A stretch of 64,000 nt of DNA from Amycolatopsis xylanica (GCF_900107045.1 NZ_FNON01000001.1:682001-746000); one strand, 5' to 3'. Counted from the stretch's first letter, positions 25,299 through 34,379 are shown. Translations and numbers: made by a program. The notes: generated from the letters alone by a model not told the origin.

Positions 25299-26324
25299 AT
25301 GAAACTGGGCTATCACCTCGGGTACTGGTCCTCGGGTCCGCCCGCGGACGCGCTGGAGACGATCAAGACGGCCGAGTCGCTCGGCTTCGACTCCGTGTGG
25401 ACGGCGGAGGGCTACGGCTCGGACGCGTTCACCCCGCTCGCCTGGTGGGGCGCGTCGACCGAGCGGATCAAGCTGGGCACCAACATCGTCCAGATGTCCG
25501 CGCGCACCCCGACCGCGACCGCGATGAGCGCGCTGACACTCGACCACCTCTCCGGCGGGCGGTTCGTGCTCGGGCTCGGCGCGTCCGGCCCGCAGGTGGT
25601 CGAGGGCTGGTACGGCCAGCCGTATCCGAAGCCGCTGGCACGCACCCGCGAGTACGTGGAGATCGTGCGCAAGGTCGTCGCGCGCGAGGAACCGGTGACC
25701 ATCGACGGCCAGTTCTTCCAGTTGCCGCTGCGGGGCGGGACCGGGCTCGGCAAGCCGCTGAAGTCCACTGTGCACCCGCTGCGCAAGGAGATCCCGATCT
25801 ACCTGGCGGCGGAAGGCCCGAAGAACGTCGCCCTGTCGGCGGAGATCTGCGACGGCTGGCTGCCGCTGTTCTTCTCGCCCAAGACGGACGGTTTCTACCG
25901 CGCCGCGCTGGAGGAAGGCTTCGCGCGGCCGGGTGCGCGGCACACCATCGACGATTTCGAGGTCGCGGCTTCGGTGCCGGTCATCGTGCACGACGACGTC
26001 GAGGCGGCTGCCGGCTTTATCAAGCCTTCGCTCGCGCTGTACATCGGCGGGATGGGGGCCAAGGAGGTCAACTTCCACCACGACGTCTTCGCGCGGATGG
26101 GCTACGAGGACGTCGCGGACAAGGTGCAGGAGCTGTACCTCGCCGGGCGCAAGGCCGAAGCGACCGCGGCCATCCCGACCTCGCTGGTCGAGGACACCGC
26201 GCTGATCGGACCGGCCGCCAAGATCCGCGAAGAACTCGCGCGGTGGGAGTCCACAGTGGTCACGACGCTCTTGCTGCGTGGTGACGCGGGAACGCTGCGC
26301 TCGGTCGCGGAGGTTCTTTCGTAA
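25299..26324 (+). CDS. LLM-class F420-dependent oxidoreductase
   Basis: 341 aa luciferase-like TIM barrel: LGYHLGYWSSGPP, AESLGFDSVWTAEGYGSDAFTPL, LDHLSGGRFVLGLGASGPQVVEGWYG. This subgroup in mycobacteria and relatives uses F420 in place of FMN; that is inferred from family resemblance. Start ATG 25299 (a TTG two codons earlier is possible). It is the last gene of the MpaB-like operon, before a long repeat-rich region. Confidence 0.85.
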   Translation: MKLGYHLGYWSSGPPADALETIKTAESLGFDSVWTAEGYGSDAFTPLAWWGASTERIKLGTNIVQMSARTPTATAMSALTLDHLSGGRFVLGLGASGPQVVEGWYGQPYPKPLARTREYVEIVRKVVAREEPVTIDGQFFQLPLRGGTGLGKPLKSTVHPLRKEIPIYLAAEGPKNVALSAEICDGWLPLFFSPKTDGFYRAALEEGFARPGARHTIDDFEVAASVPVIVHDDVEAAAGFIKPSLALYIGGMGAKEVNFHHDVFARMGYEDVADKVQELYLAGRKAEATAAIPTSLVEDTALIGPAAKIREELARWESTVVTTLLLRGDAGTLRSVAEVLS

Positions 26325-26478
26325 GGCCGGGGTCGTGAGTGGTCTTGCCGGTATCGGCGGGAAGCCAAGCCGCCCTGCGCAGAGCCGAGCGTGCGCGTTT
26401 TGGGCCGCCCTACGTCCCAAAACGCGCACGCACCAGCAGTCGCCGCGGCCACCAACCCGCGGCTTCGCCGAGACCGGG

Positions 26479-26524
26479 GTCGTGCGCGTTGCGGGCGGTT
26501 AGAACCGCCCGCAACGCGCACGAC
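26479..26524. repeat. 46-nt intergenic palindrome, copy 4 (compensated variant)
   Basis: GTCGTGCGCGTT ... AACGCGCACGAC: the usual GTGAG/CTCAC pair is changed to GTGCG/CGCAC on both arms, so the stem stays perfect. This paired change is direct evidence that base-pairing is maintained. Confidence 0.9.
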
Positions 26525-26560
26525 CTACCTCGCGCAGGCCCTTTGCGTGATCCCGATTTG

Positions 26561-26780
26561 GTGAGGGAGGCCCTCACCCAAGAAGCTGGGTGAGGGAGGC
26601 CCAGCTGGGTGAGGGAGGCCCTCACCACGCATAGCTGGGTGAGGGAGGCCCTCGCTGCCGCTTTTGTGTATGAAGGCTCCCTTCATCCAGGTTTGGCTGG
26701 ATGAAGGGAGCCTTCATCGCGTATAGCGGCATGAAGGGAGCCTTCATCCAGTCGCGGTTGGATGAGGGGAGCCTTCATGC
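26561..26780. repeat. Array of short palindromes of two types
   Basis: Four units around GTGAGGGAGGCCCTCAC (26561, 26590, 26609 and 26639) are followed by units of the pattern TGAAGGCTCCCTTCA and its variants GATGAAGGGAGCCTTCATC (about 26670-26780). Spacers are 8-20 nt and of uneven length. A lone relative (GTGAGGGAGGCC) lies at about 32801. Confidence 0.75.
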
Positions 26781-27065
26781 GGGCGAAGGGTTCCCTGCTG
26801 CGGGGGCCTCTCGTTCGGTGGGGTGAGTGGTAACGCTGCTCCGTTGGATGCAGCGGAGTCACCACTCGCGACCCTGCCAGCGAAGTGAGGGTGCCCCCGA
26901 GTGCCTACTACGCACCCAATGGCTCCCTCACTCGAAGCCTGCCCGACACGTGAAGGCGCCCTGCCCGACCTGGCGAAGTGCGCTCTGACCGGCCGTACCA
27001 CTCCCGGCGCTTGCGCCCGTGACGCGGATCACTTAACGTGAAAGTAGTTCGCGTTTGGAGGCGCT

Positions 27066-29087
27066 ATGACGGTGAGCCGTAGGCACGTGCTGGCTGGAGC
27101 CGCGGCATTGCCGCTGGTCGCGGGTCTGCCAGGACAGGCGAGAGCGGCTCAGGGCGCCCAGGCCGCGCAGGACGGCTACCTGGTCGGCGTCGGCATCGCG
27201 GACGTCACCGGGCCCGCCGCGGAGAACGGCATGATGGGCTACTCCATGCCGCAGCAGAAGACCGCGGGCATCCATCTGCGGACCCGGGCGCGCGCGTTCA
27301 TCGTCGCGGACGGGACCACCCGGATCGTGTTCGTGACCGCCGATCTCGGCGCGATCTTCCAGTCGGTGCACCAAGGCGTACTGCGCAAGCTCGCCGCCGC
27401 GTTCGGTGACCTCTACACCGAACGCAACCTGCTGCTCAACGCCACGCACACGCACGCGGCCTGCGGCGGCGACTCGCATTACGCCGCCTACGACCTGTCG
27501 ATACTCGGATTCCAGGAGCAGACCTACAACGCCGTCGTCGACGGGATCTTCGAGGCGATCTCGGCCGCGCACCGCGACCTCAAGCCCGGCACGCTCACCC
27601 TCGGCAGGACCACGCTGGAGAACGCCAGCGTGAACCGGTCGCGGCCTGCCTTCGAGTTGAACCCGGCCGCGGACAAGGCGCATTTCCCGAAGGCCATCGA
27701 CCCGGCCGTGACCGTGCTGCGGTTCCGGCAGGGCAGCGCCGATGTCGGCGCGATCAGCTGGTTCGCCACCCACGGCACCTCGATGAACAACGCGAACCAG
27801 CTGATCAGCGGCGACAACAAGGGGTACGCCGCGTACGAGTGGGAGCACGACAACCGGGGCGTCCGCTATCTCGACGGGCCCGCCGAGTTCGTGGCCGCTT
27901 TCCCGCAGACGAACTCCGGGGACATGTCGCCGAACCTCGACTTGAAGCCGAGCACCACCGCCGAGGAGCTCACCCGCACCAAGACGATCGGCGACCTGCA
28001 GTTCCAGGCGGCCAAGCGCGCGTTCGACGCGGCGCGCGAGCCGGTGACCGGCGGGGTCGACCATCGGATGACCTATGTGGACATGTCCGCGGTCGTCGTG
28101 GACGGGAGGTACACCACCAGCGGCAAGCAGCAGCGCACCTGCGCCGCGGCGATCGGCGTCTCGATGCTGGCGGGCAGTGTCGAGGACGGGCCCGGCATCC
28201 CGATCCTGCCCGAGGGCGTCAAGAACCCGTTCATCGACTGGCTCGGCGGCGCGGACGCGCCGATCCCGCAGGCGCTGGCCGACGCGCAGGCGCCCAAGGT
28301 GGTCGCGGTGCCGTTCGGGCTGATGAAACCGTATCCGTGGGCGCCGGAAGTGCTGCCGCTGCAGATCATCCGCATCGGACAGCTCCACGTCGTCGGCGGG
28401 CCCGCCGAGTTCACCATCGTGGCCGGGCTGCGCATCCGCCGCACGGTCGCGGCCGAACTCGGGGTGCCGCTGGAGAACGTGCTCGTGCAGGGCTACGCCA
28501 ACGCCTACAGCCAGTACGTCACGACGCCGGAGGAGTACGACTCGCAGCAGTACGAGGGCGCGTCGACGCTGTTCGGCCGGAACACTTTGCCCGCGTACCA
28601 ACAGGAATTCGGGAAGCTCGCGGCCGCGATGAAGGCGGGCGCCCCGGTGCCGCACGGGCCGACCCCGCGTGACCTGCGCGGCAAGCTGATCAACTTCCAG
28701 ACCGGCGTGGTGTTCGACAGCGCGCCGATGTTCAAGAACTTCGGCGACGTGCTCACCGACGCCGCCGCGACCTACCAGCGCGGCGAGACCGTCACCGTCG
28801 AGTTCGTCACCGGGCACCCGAAGAACAAGCTCCGCCCGACGTTCTTCGAGGTCCAGCGCTACGAAAACGGCCAGTGGGCCCGGCACGCCGACGACGGCGA
28901 CTGGGACACGAAGTACCGGTGGACCCGCACCGGCGTCGCCGACTCGAAAGCCACCATTACCTGGGATGTCCCGCCGAATGCCCCGGCGGGCAAGTATCGC
29001 GTGGTGCACTTCGGGGACTGGAAGAACGGCTGGAACGGCGCGATCAGCTCGTTCAGCGGCGCGTCCCGCGCCTTCATAGTCTCGTAA
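27066..29087 (+). CDS. Secreted neutral ceramidase
   Basis: 673 aa. A twin-arginine signal (SRRHVLAGAAALPLVAGLPG) is followed by the ceramidase body: VGIADVTGPAAENGMMGY, LLNATHTHAACGG (zinc His) and NSGDMSPNL, whose Ser is the nucleophile in characterised enzymes. A C-terminal beta domain from about residue 540 (ETVTVEFVTGHPKNKLRPTF) is also present. It hydrolyses ceramide to sphingosine and fatty acid outside the cell. It starts an operon with a sphingomyelinase (12 nt downstream), a transporter and an S1P-lyase-like enzyme, which supports the substrate assignment. GGAGG lies at 27057. Confidence 0.9.
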   Translation: MTVSRRHVLAGAAALPLVAGLPGQARAAQGAQAAQDGYLVGVGIADVTGPAAENGMMGYSMPQQKTAGIHLRTRARAFIVADGTTRIVFVTADLGAIFQSVHQGVLRKLAAAFGDLYTERNLLLNATHTHAACGGDSHYAAYDLSILGFQEQTYNAVVDGIFEAISAAHRDLKPGTLTLGRTTLENASVNRSRPAFELNPAADKAHFPKAIDPAVTVLRFRQGSADVGAISWFATHGTSMNNANQLISGDNKGYAAYEWEHDNRGVRYLDGPAEFVAAFPQTNSGDMSPNLDLKPSTTAEELTRTKTIGDLQFQAAKRAFDAAREPVTGGVDHRMTYVDMSAVVVDGRYTTSGKQQRTCAAAIGVSMLAGSVEDGPGIPILPEGVKNPFIDWLGGADAPIPQALADAQAPKVVAVPFGLMKPYPWAPEVLPLQIIRIGQLHVVGGPAEFTIVAGLRIRRTVAAELGVPLENVLVQGYANAYSQYVTTPEEYDSQQYEGASTLFGRNTLPAYQQEFGKLAAAMKAGAPVPHGPTPRDLRGKLINFQTGVVFDSAPMFKNFGDVLTDAAATYQRGETVTVEFVTGHPKNKLRPTFFEVQRYENGQWARHADDGDWDTKYRWTRTGVADSKATITWDVPPNAPAGKYRVVHFGDWKNGWNGAISSFSGASRAFIVS

Positions 29088-29099
29088 AAAGGGGAACCT

Positions 29100-30038
29100 G
29101 TGCGGAAAATCGGTGTGTTCGGCGCGGTTATCGCTGCCTTGTTCGGCTTCGCGGTGCCCGCGCACGCGGCGGGCGAGCTGAGCGTCTTGGCGTTCAACAT
29201 CTGGCAGCTGCCGTGGATCGCGAACCCGAACACCTCCGACAAGGAGGCCAGGGCCCGCGCCGCCGAGTCCGTCATCCGCGCGCAGGACGCCGATGTCGTG
29301 GTGCTCTCCGAGGCGTTCAGCGCGCAAGCCGAAGACCTGCGCGCCCGGCTGACGAACACGTGGCCGCACCAGACGCCGCTCGTCGGGCAGTACTGCTCGA
29401 CCTCGCCGGGCTGGACGACCGTCGACGGGAACTGCTCGTCGTCGCCGTTCGTCATCAACGGCGGTGTCACCGTACTGAGCAAATATCCCATTACCGAGAA
29501 GCATCAGCTGGTTTATCGCAACTCCTTGAGCGGCACCTGGGACAACTGGTCCAACAAGGGCGCCGCGCTCGTCCGGATCGTGGCGAACGGCCGTCCGCTG
29601 TGGATCGCGGGCACCCACATGCAGGCCGACGAAGGCCCCGAGACGCTGCCGAAGGCGCATCAGACGCGGATGGCCCAGCTGGCCGAACTCCGGGACCTGG
29701 TCGCGAAATACGCGCCGGCGAGCGAGCCGGTGAGCGTCGCGGGCGATCTGAACATCGAGTACTTCGCCGGGCAGCAGCGCACGGACGCGCAGGGCCGCAC
29801 CCAGATCCAGCAGGGCGAGGCCGCGCTCGGCGGCACGCTCTCGACCGCTCCCGGCTACACCTTCGACGCCGTGACCAACCCGAAGGCCGCGCCGGCCGGG
29901 TACCGCGATGCGCTGGACTACGTCGGCGCCGTGTCCGGCCGCGCACCCGCCGGGGTCGGCCCGGTACGAGTGGTGCATTACGACGGTGGCACGATTCCCT
30001 CCGACCACTATCCCGTGGCTGCGAAGCTCCAGTACTGA
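29100..30038 (+). CDS. Secreted neutral sphingomyelinase C-type phosphodiesterase
   Basis: 312 aa, GTG start, with signal peptide MRKIGVFGAVIAALFGFAVPAHA. The DNase I-like fold shows LAFNIWQLP, VVVLSEAFS (metal-binding Glu), GTHMQAD, AGDLNIEYF and the C-terminal SDHYPVAAKL (catalytic Asp-His pair). Such enzymes split sphingomyelin into ceramide and phosphocholine. The neighbouring ceramidase would then use the ceramide. Specificity for another phosphodiester cannot be excluded from sequence alone. Confidence 0.85.
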   Translation: MRKIGVFGAVIAALFGFAVPAHAAGELSVLAFNIWQLPWIANPNTSDKEARARAAESVIRAQDADVVVLSEAFSAQAEDLRARLTNTWPHQTPLVGQYCSTSPGWTTVDGNCSSSPFVINGGVTVLSKYPITEKHQLVYRNSLSGTWDNWSNKGAALVRIVANGRPLWIAGTHMQADEGPETLPKAHQTRMAQLAELRDLVAKYAPASEPVSVAGDLNIEYFAGQQRTDAQGRTQIQQGEAALGGTLSTAPGYTFDAVTNPKAAPAGYRDALDYVGAVSGRAPAGVGPVRVVHYDGGTIPSDHYPVAAKLQY

Positions 30039-30076
30039 TCTCCTGGAGATTCGGGGTGACCCGTGACAGGAGGACC

Positions 30077-31390
30077 ATGGCGGCGCTGCCAGCAAGCACG
30101 AGGTTCAACTACTCGTTCGGCTCGTTCGTCACCGGGACCTTCGGCACCGTGCCGGGACTGCTCCTGCTGCCGTACCTCACGGACACGATGGCCGTGCCCG
30201 CCGCGGCGGCCGGGCTGATCGTGCTGGTGCCGAAGGCGTGGGACGTCGTCTTCAACCCGATCGCGGGCAGGCTGTCCGACGCGAGCCTGGTGAAACGGGG
30301 GAGCAGGCGCCCGTTCCTGCTCGGCGGCGGCATCGGCGTCGCGGTCCTGTTCGCGCTGATGTTCGGGCACCCCGGCTTCGGCAAGCCCGCGCTCGACGCG
30401 ACCTATGTGGTCATCACGTTCTTCTTGTGCGCCACCGCGTACGCGTTCTTCCAGGTGCCGTTCAACGCGCTGCCCGCCGAACTCACCGAATCGCCCGCCG
30501 AACGCACCAAGCTGACGAGCTGGCGGATCGGCTTCCTCGCGGTCGCGATCCTCGTCGCCGGTGGCGGCGCGCCCGCGATCACCGACCTCATCGGCGGCGC
30601 GGGCGGCTACCGGGTCATGGGCGTGGTCATGGGCCTGGTGACCCTCGGCGGCACGCTGGTCGTCTACTTCGGGCTGAAGGGCGCGCCGGTCGGCTCGCTG
30701 CGCCCGAACACCGTGAGCTTCCGCGAACTCGTCCGCACGATCGCGGGCTGGCGGCCGTTCCGCTGGCTGCTCGGCGTGTACTTCGTGCAGGCGCTGGGCG
30801 TCGGCACCGTGCTCGCCGGGATCAGCTACTACGCCTCGCACATCCTCGGCGACTCCGGCTACCGCACGGTCATCTTCGCCGTGTTCGTGCTGCCCGCGCT
30901 CGGGATGATGCCGGCATGGCCGATCGTCGGCTCACGCTGGGGCAAGCTGGCCGGTTTCCGCCTCGCGACGGCCATCTTCGGGGTCGCGCTCGTCGGGCTG
31001 CTCGGCGGGCTGGTCTTCCCGGTGTGGCTCTCGCTCGTGTTCGCGGCGCTGTCCGGGGTCGGCTACGCGGGCATTTCCGTGTTTCCGCTGGCGATCCTGC
31101 CCGACCTGATCAGCGCGGAGGAGGAACGCACCGGCGCCACCCGCGCGGGCATCGCGGCCGGGGTCTGGACGGCCTCGGAGACACTCGGGCTCGCCGTCGG
31201 GCCGTTCCTGTTCAGCGGCGTGCTCGCGGCGGGCGGGTACCTGTCGAGCGACGCGAACACGGTCGTGACCCAGCCGGACAGCGCGATCACCGCGATCCTG
31301 CTCGGCGCGACCGTGCTGCCCGCGATCCTGATCTCACTGGGCATCCCGCTGCTGCGCCGCTCGGTGCTGGAGGAGCACATCAGTGCCTGA
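30077..31390 (+). CDS. MFS transporter of the MelB/MFSD2 type
   Basis: 437 aa, twelve predicted helices, AGGAGG 4 nt before the ATG. The N-terminal stretch PKAWDVVFNPIAGRLSDASLVKRGSRRPFLL is the hallmark of the glycoside-pentoside-hexuronide (MFS_2) family. That family also holds the eukaryotic lysolipid carrier MFSD2A and the sphingosine-1-phosphate exporter MFSD2B. The gene lies between secreted sphingolipid hydrolases and an intracellular S1P-lyase-like enzyme, so uptake of sphingosine or its phosphate is a sensible inference. Sugar transport is the alternative. Confidence 0.8.
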   Translation: MAALPASTRFNYSFGSFVTGTFGTVPGLLLLPYLTDTMAVPAAAAGLIVLVPKAWDVVFNPIAGRLSDASLVKRGSRRPFLLGGGIGVAVLFALMFGHPGFGKPALDATYVVITFFLCATAYAFFQVPFNALPAELTESPAERTKLTSWRIGFLAVAILVAGGGAPAITDLIGGAGGYRVMGVVMGLVTLGGTLVVYFGLKGAPVGSLRPNTVSFRELVRTIAGWRPFRWLLGVYFVQALGVGTVLAGISYYASHILGDSGYRTVIFAVFVLPALGMMPAWPIVGSRWGKLAGFRLATAIFGVALVGLLGGLVFPVWLSLVFAALSGVGYAGISVFPLAILPDLISAEEERTGATRAGIAAGVWTASETLGLAVGPFLFSGVLAAGGYLSSDANTVVTQPDSAITAILLGATVLPAILISLGIPLLRRSVLEEHISA

Positions 31391-32783
31391 CGACGTGCTC
31401 GCCGAGCTCAAGGCCCTGCGCGCGGGCGACCTGCCCACGCACGGCGGCCGCACGCTCGCCTACGTCTACGACAGCGGCCTCGCCGGGGTCGACGAACTCG
31501 CCGCGTCCGCGCACGCGATGGCGTCCTCGGCCAACGGGCTCGACCCGACCGCGTTCCCGAGCCTGCTGCGCATGGAGAACGACCTGGTCGCGGCCGCGAT
31601 CGCGCTGCTCGGCGGCGAGGTCGGCTCGGTGACCTCCGGCGGGACCGAGTCGTGCATGCTCGCCGTGCTGGCGGCCCGCGACGCGCACCCCGAGATCTCG
31701 GCGCCGTCGGTGGTGCTGCCGGTCACCGCGCACGCGGCTTTCCTGAAGGCGGCCCATTTCTTCGGGGTCCGCGTGATCGCCGTGCCGGTGGACGCCGGGT
31801 TCCGCGCCGACCCGGAGGCGATGGCCGCCGCGATCGACGAGACGACCGTGCTGGTCGTCGCCAGCGCGCCGTCCTACGCGCACGGCGTGGTCGACCCGAT
31901 CCCGGAGATCGCGGCCGTCGCCGCGGCACGAGGTGTCCGGATGCATGTGGACGCGTGCATCGGCGGCTGGGTGCTGCCGTACTTGAAGCGCTTGGGCGCG
32001 CCGGTGCCGCCGTTCGACTTCCGGGTGCCCGGTGTCACGAGCATGTCGGTGGACCTGCACAAGTACGCGTACTGCCCGAAAGGCGTGTCGGTCCTCTTGC
32101 ACGCCAACGCCGCGCTGCGCCGCTCGCAGTACTTCGCGAGCGCGGACTGGCCGGGTTACACGATGCTCAACACCACCTTGCAGAGCACCCGCTCGGGTGG
32201 CCCGCTCGCGGCGGCCTGGGCCGTGCTGCGCCACATCGGCGACGACGGCTACGCCAAGCTGGCCGCGGATGTCTGGGACGCCGTCCGCGCGATTCGCGCC
32301 GGTGTCGGCGAGATCGACGGCCTGCGCGTGCTCGGCTCGCCGGATTCGACGCTGCTGTCGATCGCGGCGGCCGGCCCGGATTTCGATTTGTTCACCGTGG
32401 CCGACGAAATGAAGGCCCGTGGTTGGTACGTCCAGCCGCAGTTCGCGCACCTGTCGTCGCCGGTGAACCTGCATCTGACGATCACGGCGGCCAATCGTGG
32501 CCACGAAAAGGAATTCCTCGGCGATTTCGCCGCGTCGGTCGCTGCCGCGCGCGCCGCGGGACCGGTCGTCGTCGACGAGAACGTGGCGGCTTTCGTCGCC
32601 GCACTGGACCCGGATTCCCTTACCCCGGACCAGTTCGCTGGCCTGCTCGCCGCGGCGGGACTCGGGGGAGCGGCCGGGCTGCCCGAACGCATGGCCCCGA
32701 TCAACGCCTTGCTCGCGACAGCGCCAGCCCGCCTGCGCGAACGCCTGCTCCTGGAGTTCCTGGGCGCGCTTTACACCCCCTGA
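31383..32783 (+). CDS. PLP-dependent sphingosine-1-phosphate lyase-like enzyme
   Basis: 466 aa, starting at a GTG 8 nt inside the transporter gene. Type I PLP decarboxylase fold: TSGGTESCMLAVLAARD, MHVDACIGGWVLPY, and the PLP lysine in SMSVDLHKYAYCPKG. The segment DWPGYTMLNTTLQSTRSGGPLAAAWAVL corresponds to the S1P lyase pattern near the substrate site. The reaction would cut sphingosine-1-phosphate into a fatty aldehyde and phosphoethanolamine. Glutamate or tyrosine decarboxylases share the fold, but the operon points to a sphingoid base. No kinase gene is seen nearby. Confidence 0.8.
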   Translation: MPDDVLAELKALRAGDLPTHGGRTLAYVYDSGLAGVDELAASAHAMASSANGLDPTAFPSLLRMENDLVAAAIALLGGEVGSVTSGGTESCMLAVLAARDAHPEISAPSVVLPVTAHAAFLKAAHFFGVRVIAVPVDAGFRADPEAMAAAIDETTVLVVASAPSYAHGVVDPIPEIAAVAAARGVRMHVDACIGGWVLPYLKRLGAPVPPFDFRVPGVTSMSVDLHKYAYCPKGVSVLLHANAALRRSQYFASADWPGYTMLNTTLQSTRSGGPLAAAWAVLRHIGDDGYAKLAADVWDAVRAIRAGVGEIDGLRVLGSPDSTLLSIAAAGPDFDLFTVADEMKARGWYVQPQFAHLSSPVNLHLTITAANRGHEKEFLGDFAASVAAARAAGPVVVDENVAAFVAALDPDSLTPDQFAGLLAAAGLGGAAGLPERMAPINALLATAPARLRERLLLEFLGALYTP

Positions 32784-32884
32784 AGGTGTCGCACGGAAGG
32801 GTGAGGGAGGCCGGTTCTGGCCGGAAAAGTCGATCTTGGAGTGCTAGCGTCGCGTCCACTTCGGACAGAAAGGGGCGCGCCGCC

Positions 32885-33181
32885 ATGACACTGACGCACT
32901 CGGCCCACACCGACCATCCGCACCTGCACGGCGACGGCTGCGGCCACGTCGCGGTCCCGCACGCCGATCACGTCGACTACGTGCACGACGGCCATCTGCA
33001 CCGCGCGCACGACGGGCACTACGACGAGTGCGAGCCCGCCGACCACGCCGTGCACGAGGCACACGACCACGTGCACGGCGAGGGCTGCGGCCACGCCGCC
33101 GTCCCGCACGGCGACCACGTCGACTACCTGCACGACGGCCACCGCCACGCCCGCCACGGCGACCACTACGACGACCACTAG
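32885..33181 (+). CDS. Histidine-rich metal-binding protein
   Basis: 98 aa with 27 His by my count. It consists of two tandem copies of a 35-residue unit: HLHGDGCGHVAVPHADHVDY and HVHGEGCGHAAVPHGDHVDY, each followed by a HDGH-rich tail. Such proteins bind zinc, nickel or other metals. It ends 4 nt into the convergent CobW GTPase gene of the zinc-starvation locus, so zinc storage or delivery is likely. No signal peptide. The unit duplication is recent-looking, given the high similarity of the copies. Confidence 0.8.
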   Translation: MTLTHSAHTDHPHLHGDGCGHVAVPHADHVDYVHDGHLHRAHDGHYDECEPADHAVHEAHDHVHGEGCGHAAVPHGDHVDYLHDGHRHARHGDHYDDH

Positions 33182-34224
33182 TGCCGGTGCGGGGCGTCCC
33201 ACTCCGGGAAGAGGTCGTCCCCGATCAGGCAGTCGGCGAGCGCGCCGAGCAGTGCCGGCTTGTCCAGCTCGGTGCCGATGAACGCCAGTTCCTGCCGGGG
33301 TGCCTCGCAGACGCCGTGTGGTTCGAACCGGGCGACCGAGCCCGCCTGCGACCACAGGCCGAGCACACCGGGCCGTGAGGCCAGGCTGAAGAAGCCCTTG
33401 GACCGCAGGATGGTGCCGAACTCCTTGGCGTCCAGCGAGTTCACGAACGTCCACAGCCGACCGGGATCGAACGGCCGGTCGGCGCGGAAGACCACGCTCG
33501 AGATGCCGTACTCCTCGGTCTCCGGCACGTGGTCGCCGTTGAGCTCGGCCACCCAGCCCGGCGCCTCCTGTGCGCGGAGCGCGTCGTACCGGCCGGTGCC
33601 GAGTACCTGCTCGACCGGCACCTCGCCGTGGCTGGAGACCAGCACCCGCGCCGCCGGGTTGAGCCGCCCCAATGTCGCGACCAGACGGTCCACTTCGGAC
33701 GCCGGGACCAGGTCTGTTTTGTTGAGCAGCAACACATCGGCGAACTCGACCTGGTCCATCAGCAGATCGCTGACCGTGCGGGTGTCGCCGTCGTACTGGT
33801 CGAGCCTGCGCTCGGCCAGCGAATCGCCCGCGGCCAGCTCAGCCAGGAACCGCACCGCGTCGACCACGGTGACCATGGTGTCGAGCCGGGCGACGTCGAG
33901 GAAGCTGAACGTCGCCGCGACCGGCATCGGCTCCGAGATCCCGCTCGACTCGATGAGCAGGTAGTCGAAGCGGTCCTCGGCGCACAGCCGGGCCACCTCG
34001 TCGAGCAGGTCCTCCCGCAGCGTGCAGCATATGCACCCGTTGGTCAGCTCGACCAGGCGTTCCTCGGTGCGGGAGCGGACGAGCGCGGCGTCGATGTTGA
34101 TCTCGCTCATGTCGTTCACGATCACCGCGACCCGCAGCCCGCCGCGGTGGGCGAGCACGTGGTTGAGCAGCGTCGTCTTGCCCGCGCCGAGGAAGCCCGA
34201 GAGCACGGTGACCGGCGTGGTCAC
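33178..34224 (-). CDS. CobW-family GTPase, zinc metallochaperone-like
   Basis: 348 aa. Walker [10 protein letters not shown] (about residues 10-18), the metal motif CICC in [17 protein letters not shown] for guanine and a C-terminal CobW_C domain ([20 protein letters not shown]). These proteins hand zinc to client proteins under deficiency. The GTG at 34224 overlaps the L32 stop by 4 nt, so it is the last gene of the MRF-L31-L32-CobW operon. The C-terminus ends in DAPHRH. Confidence 0.85.
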   Translation of the reverse strand: MTTPVTVLSGFLGAGKTTLLNHVLAHRGGLRVAVIVNDMSEINIDAALVRSRTEERLVELTNGCICCTLREDLLDEVARLCAEDRFDYLLIESSGISEPMPVAATFSFLDVARLDTMVTVVDAVRFLAELAAGDSLAERRLDQYDGDTRTVSDLLMDQVEFADVLLLNKTDLVPASEVDRLVATLGRLNPAARVLVSSHGEVPVEQVLGTGRYDALRAQEAPGWVAELNGDHVPETEEYGISSVVFRADRPFDPGRLWTFVNSLDAKEFGTILRSKGFFSLASRPGVLGLWSQAGSVARFEPHGVCEAPRQELAFIGTELDKPALLGALADCLIGDDLFPEWDAPHRH

Positions 34225-34379
34225 TTGGCGAGCCGCTGGAAATGCTTGATCAGCCGTCGCGGCACGAGCTGCTCGACACCGTCGACCTTGATCGGCACCA
34301 GGTCCGGCACGGCGGCCTTCCACTGCGCGCGGCGTGAGCGGGTGTTGCTGCGCGACATCTTGCGCTTGGGCACGGCCAT
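34221..34379 (-). CDS. rpmF: 50S ribosomal protein L32
   Basis: 52 aa, [20 protein letters not shown], then a body with no Cys pair, so it is the zinc-independent form. L32 is part of the large subunit near the exit-tunnel base. It starts within the stop of L31 (1-nt overlap) and overlaps the CobW gene by 4 nt. Its place in this operon suggests a zinc-starvation paralogue. Confidence 0.9.
   Translation of the reverse strand: MAVPKRKMSRSNTRSRRAQWKAAVPDLVPIKVDGVEQLVPRRLIKHFQRLAK

Larger units (their letters stand above)
26325..27065. other. 740-bp non-coding region full of palindromic repeats
   Basis: No credible gene. From left to right it holds a half copy of the 46-nt palindrome (26333 on), an inverted repeat GTGCGCGTTTTGGG ... 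CCCAAAACGCGCAC (26395-26432), an intact 46-nt copy (26479-26524) and a repeat array (26561-26780). The rest is unstructured DNA with the promoter and ribosome-binding site (GGAGG at 27057) of the ceramidase operon. Confidence 0.7.

Noticed and set aside
26561..26780. Possible CRISPR array
   Set aside because: Units are self-palindromic and of two types, spacers vary in length and are only 8-20 nt, and no cas genes are near.
26325..27065. Short frames inside the repeat-rich gap
   Set aside because: They arise from the repeats, lack ribosome-binding sites and have no plausible protein sequence.
27033..30095. Very long open frame on the minus strand across the ceramidase and sphingomyelinase genes
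   Set aside because: High-GC codon bias keeps antisense frames open. The translation is Arg/Gly/Ala-rich with no domain, while the plus-strand genes have clear motifs.
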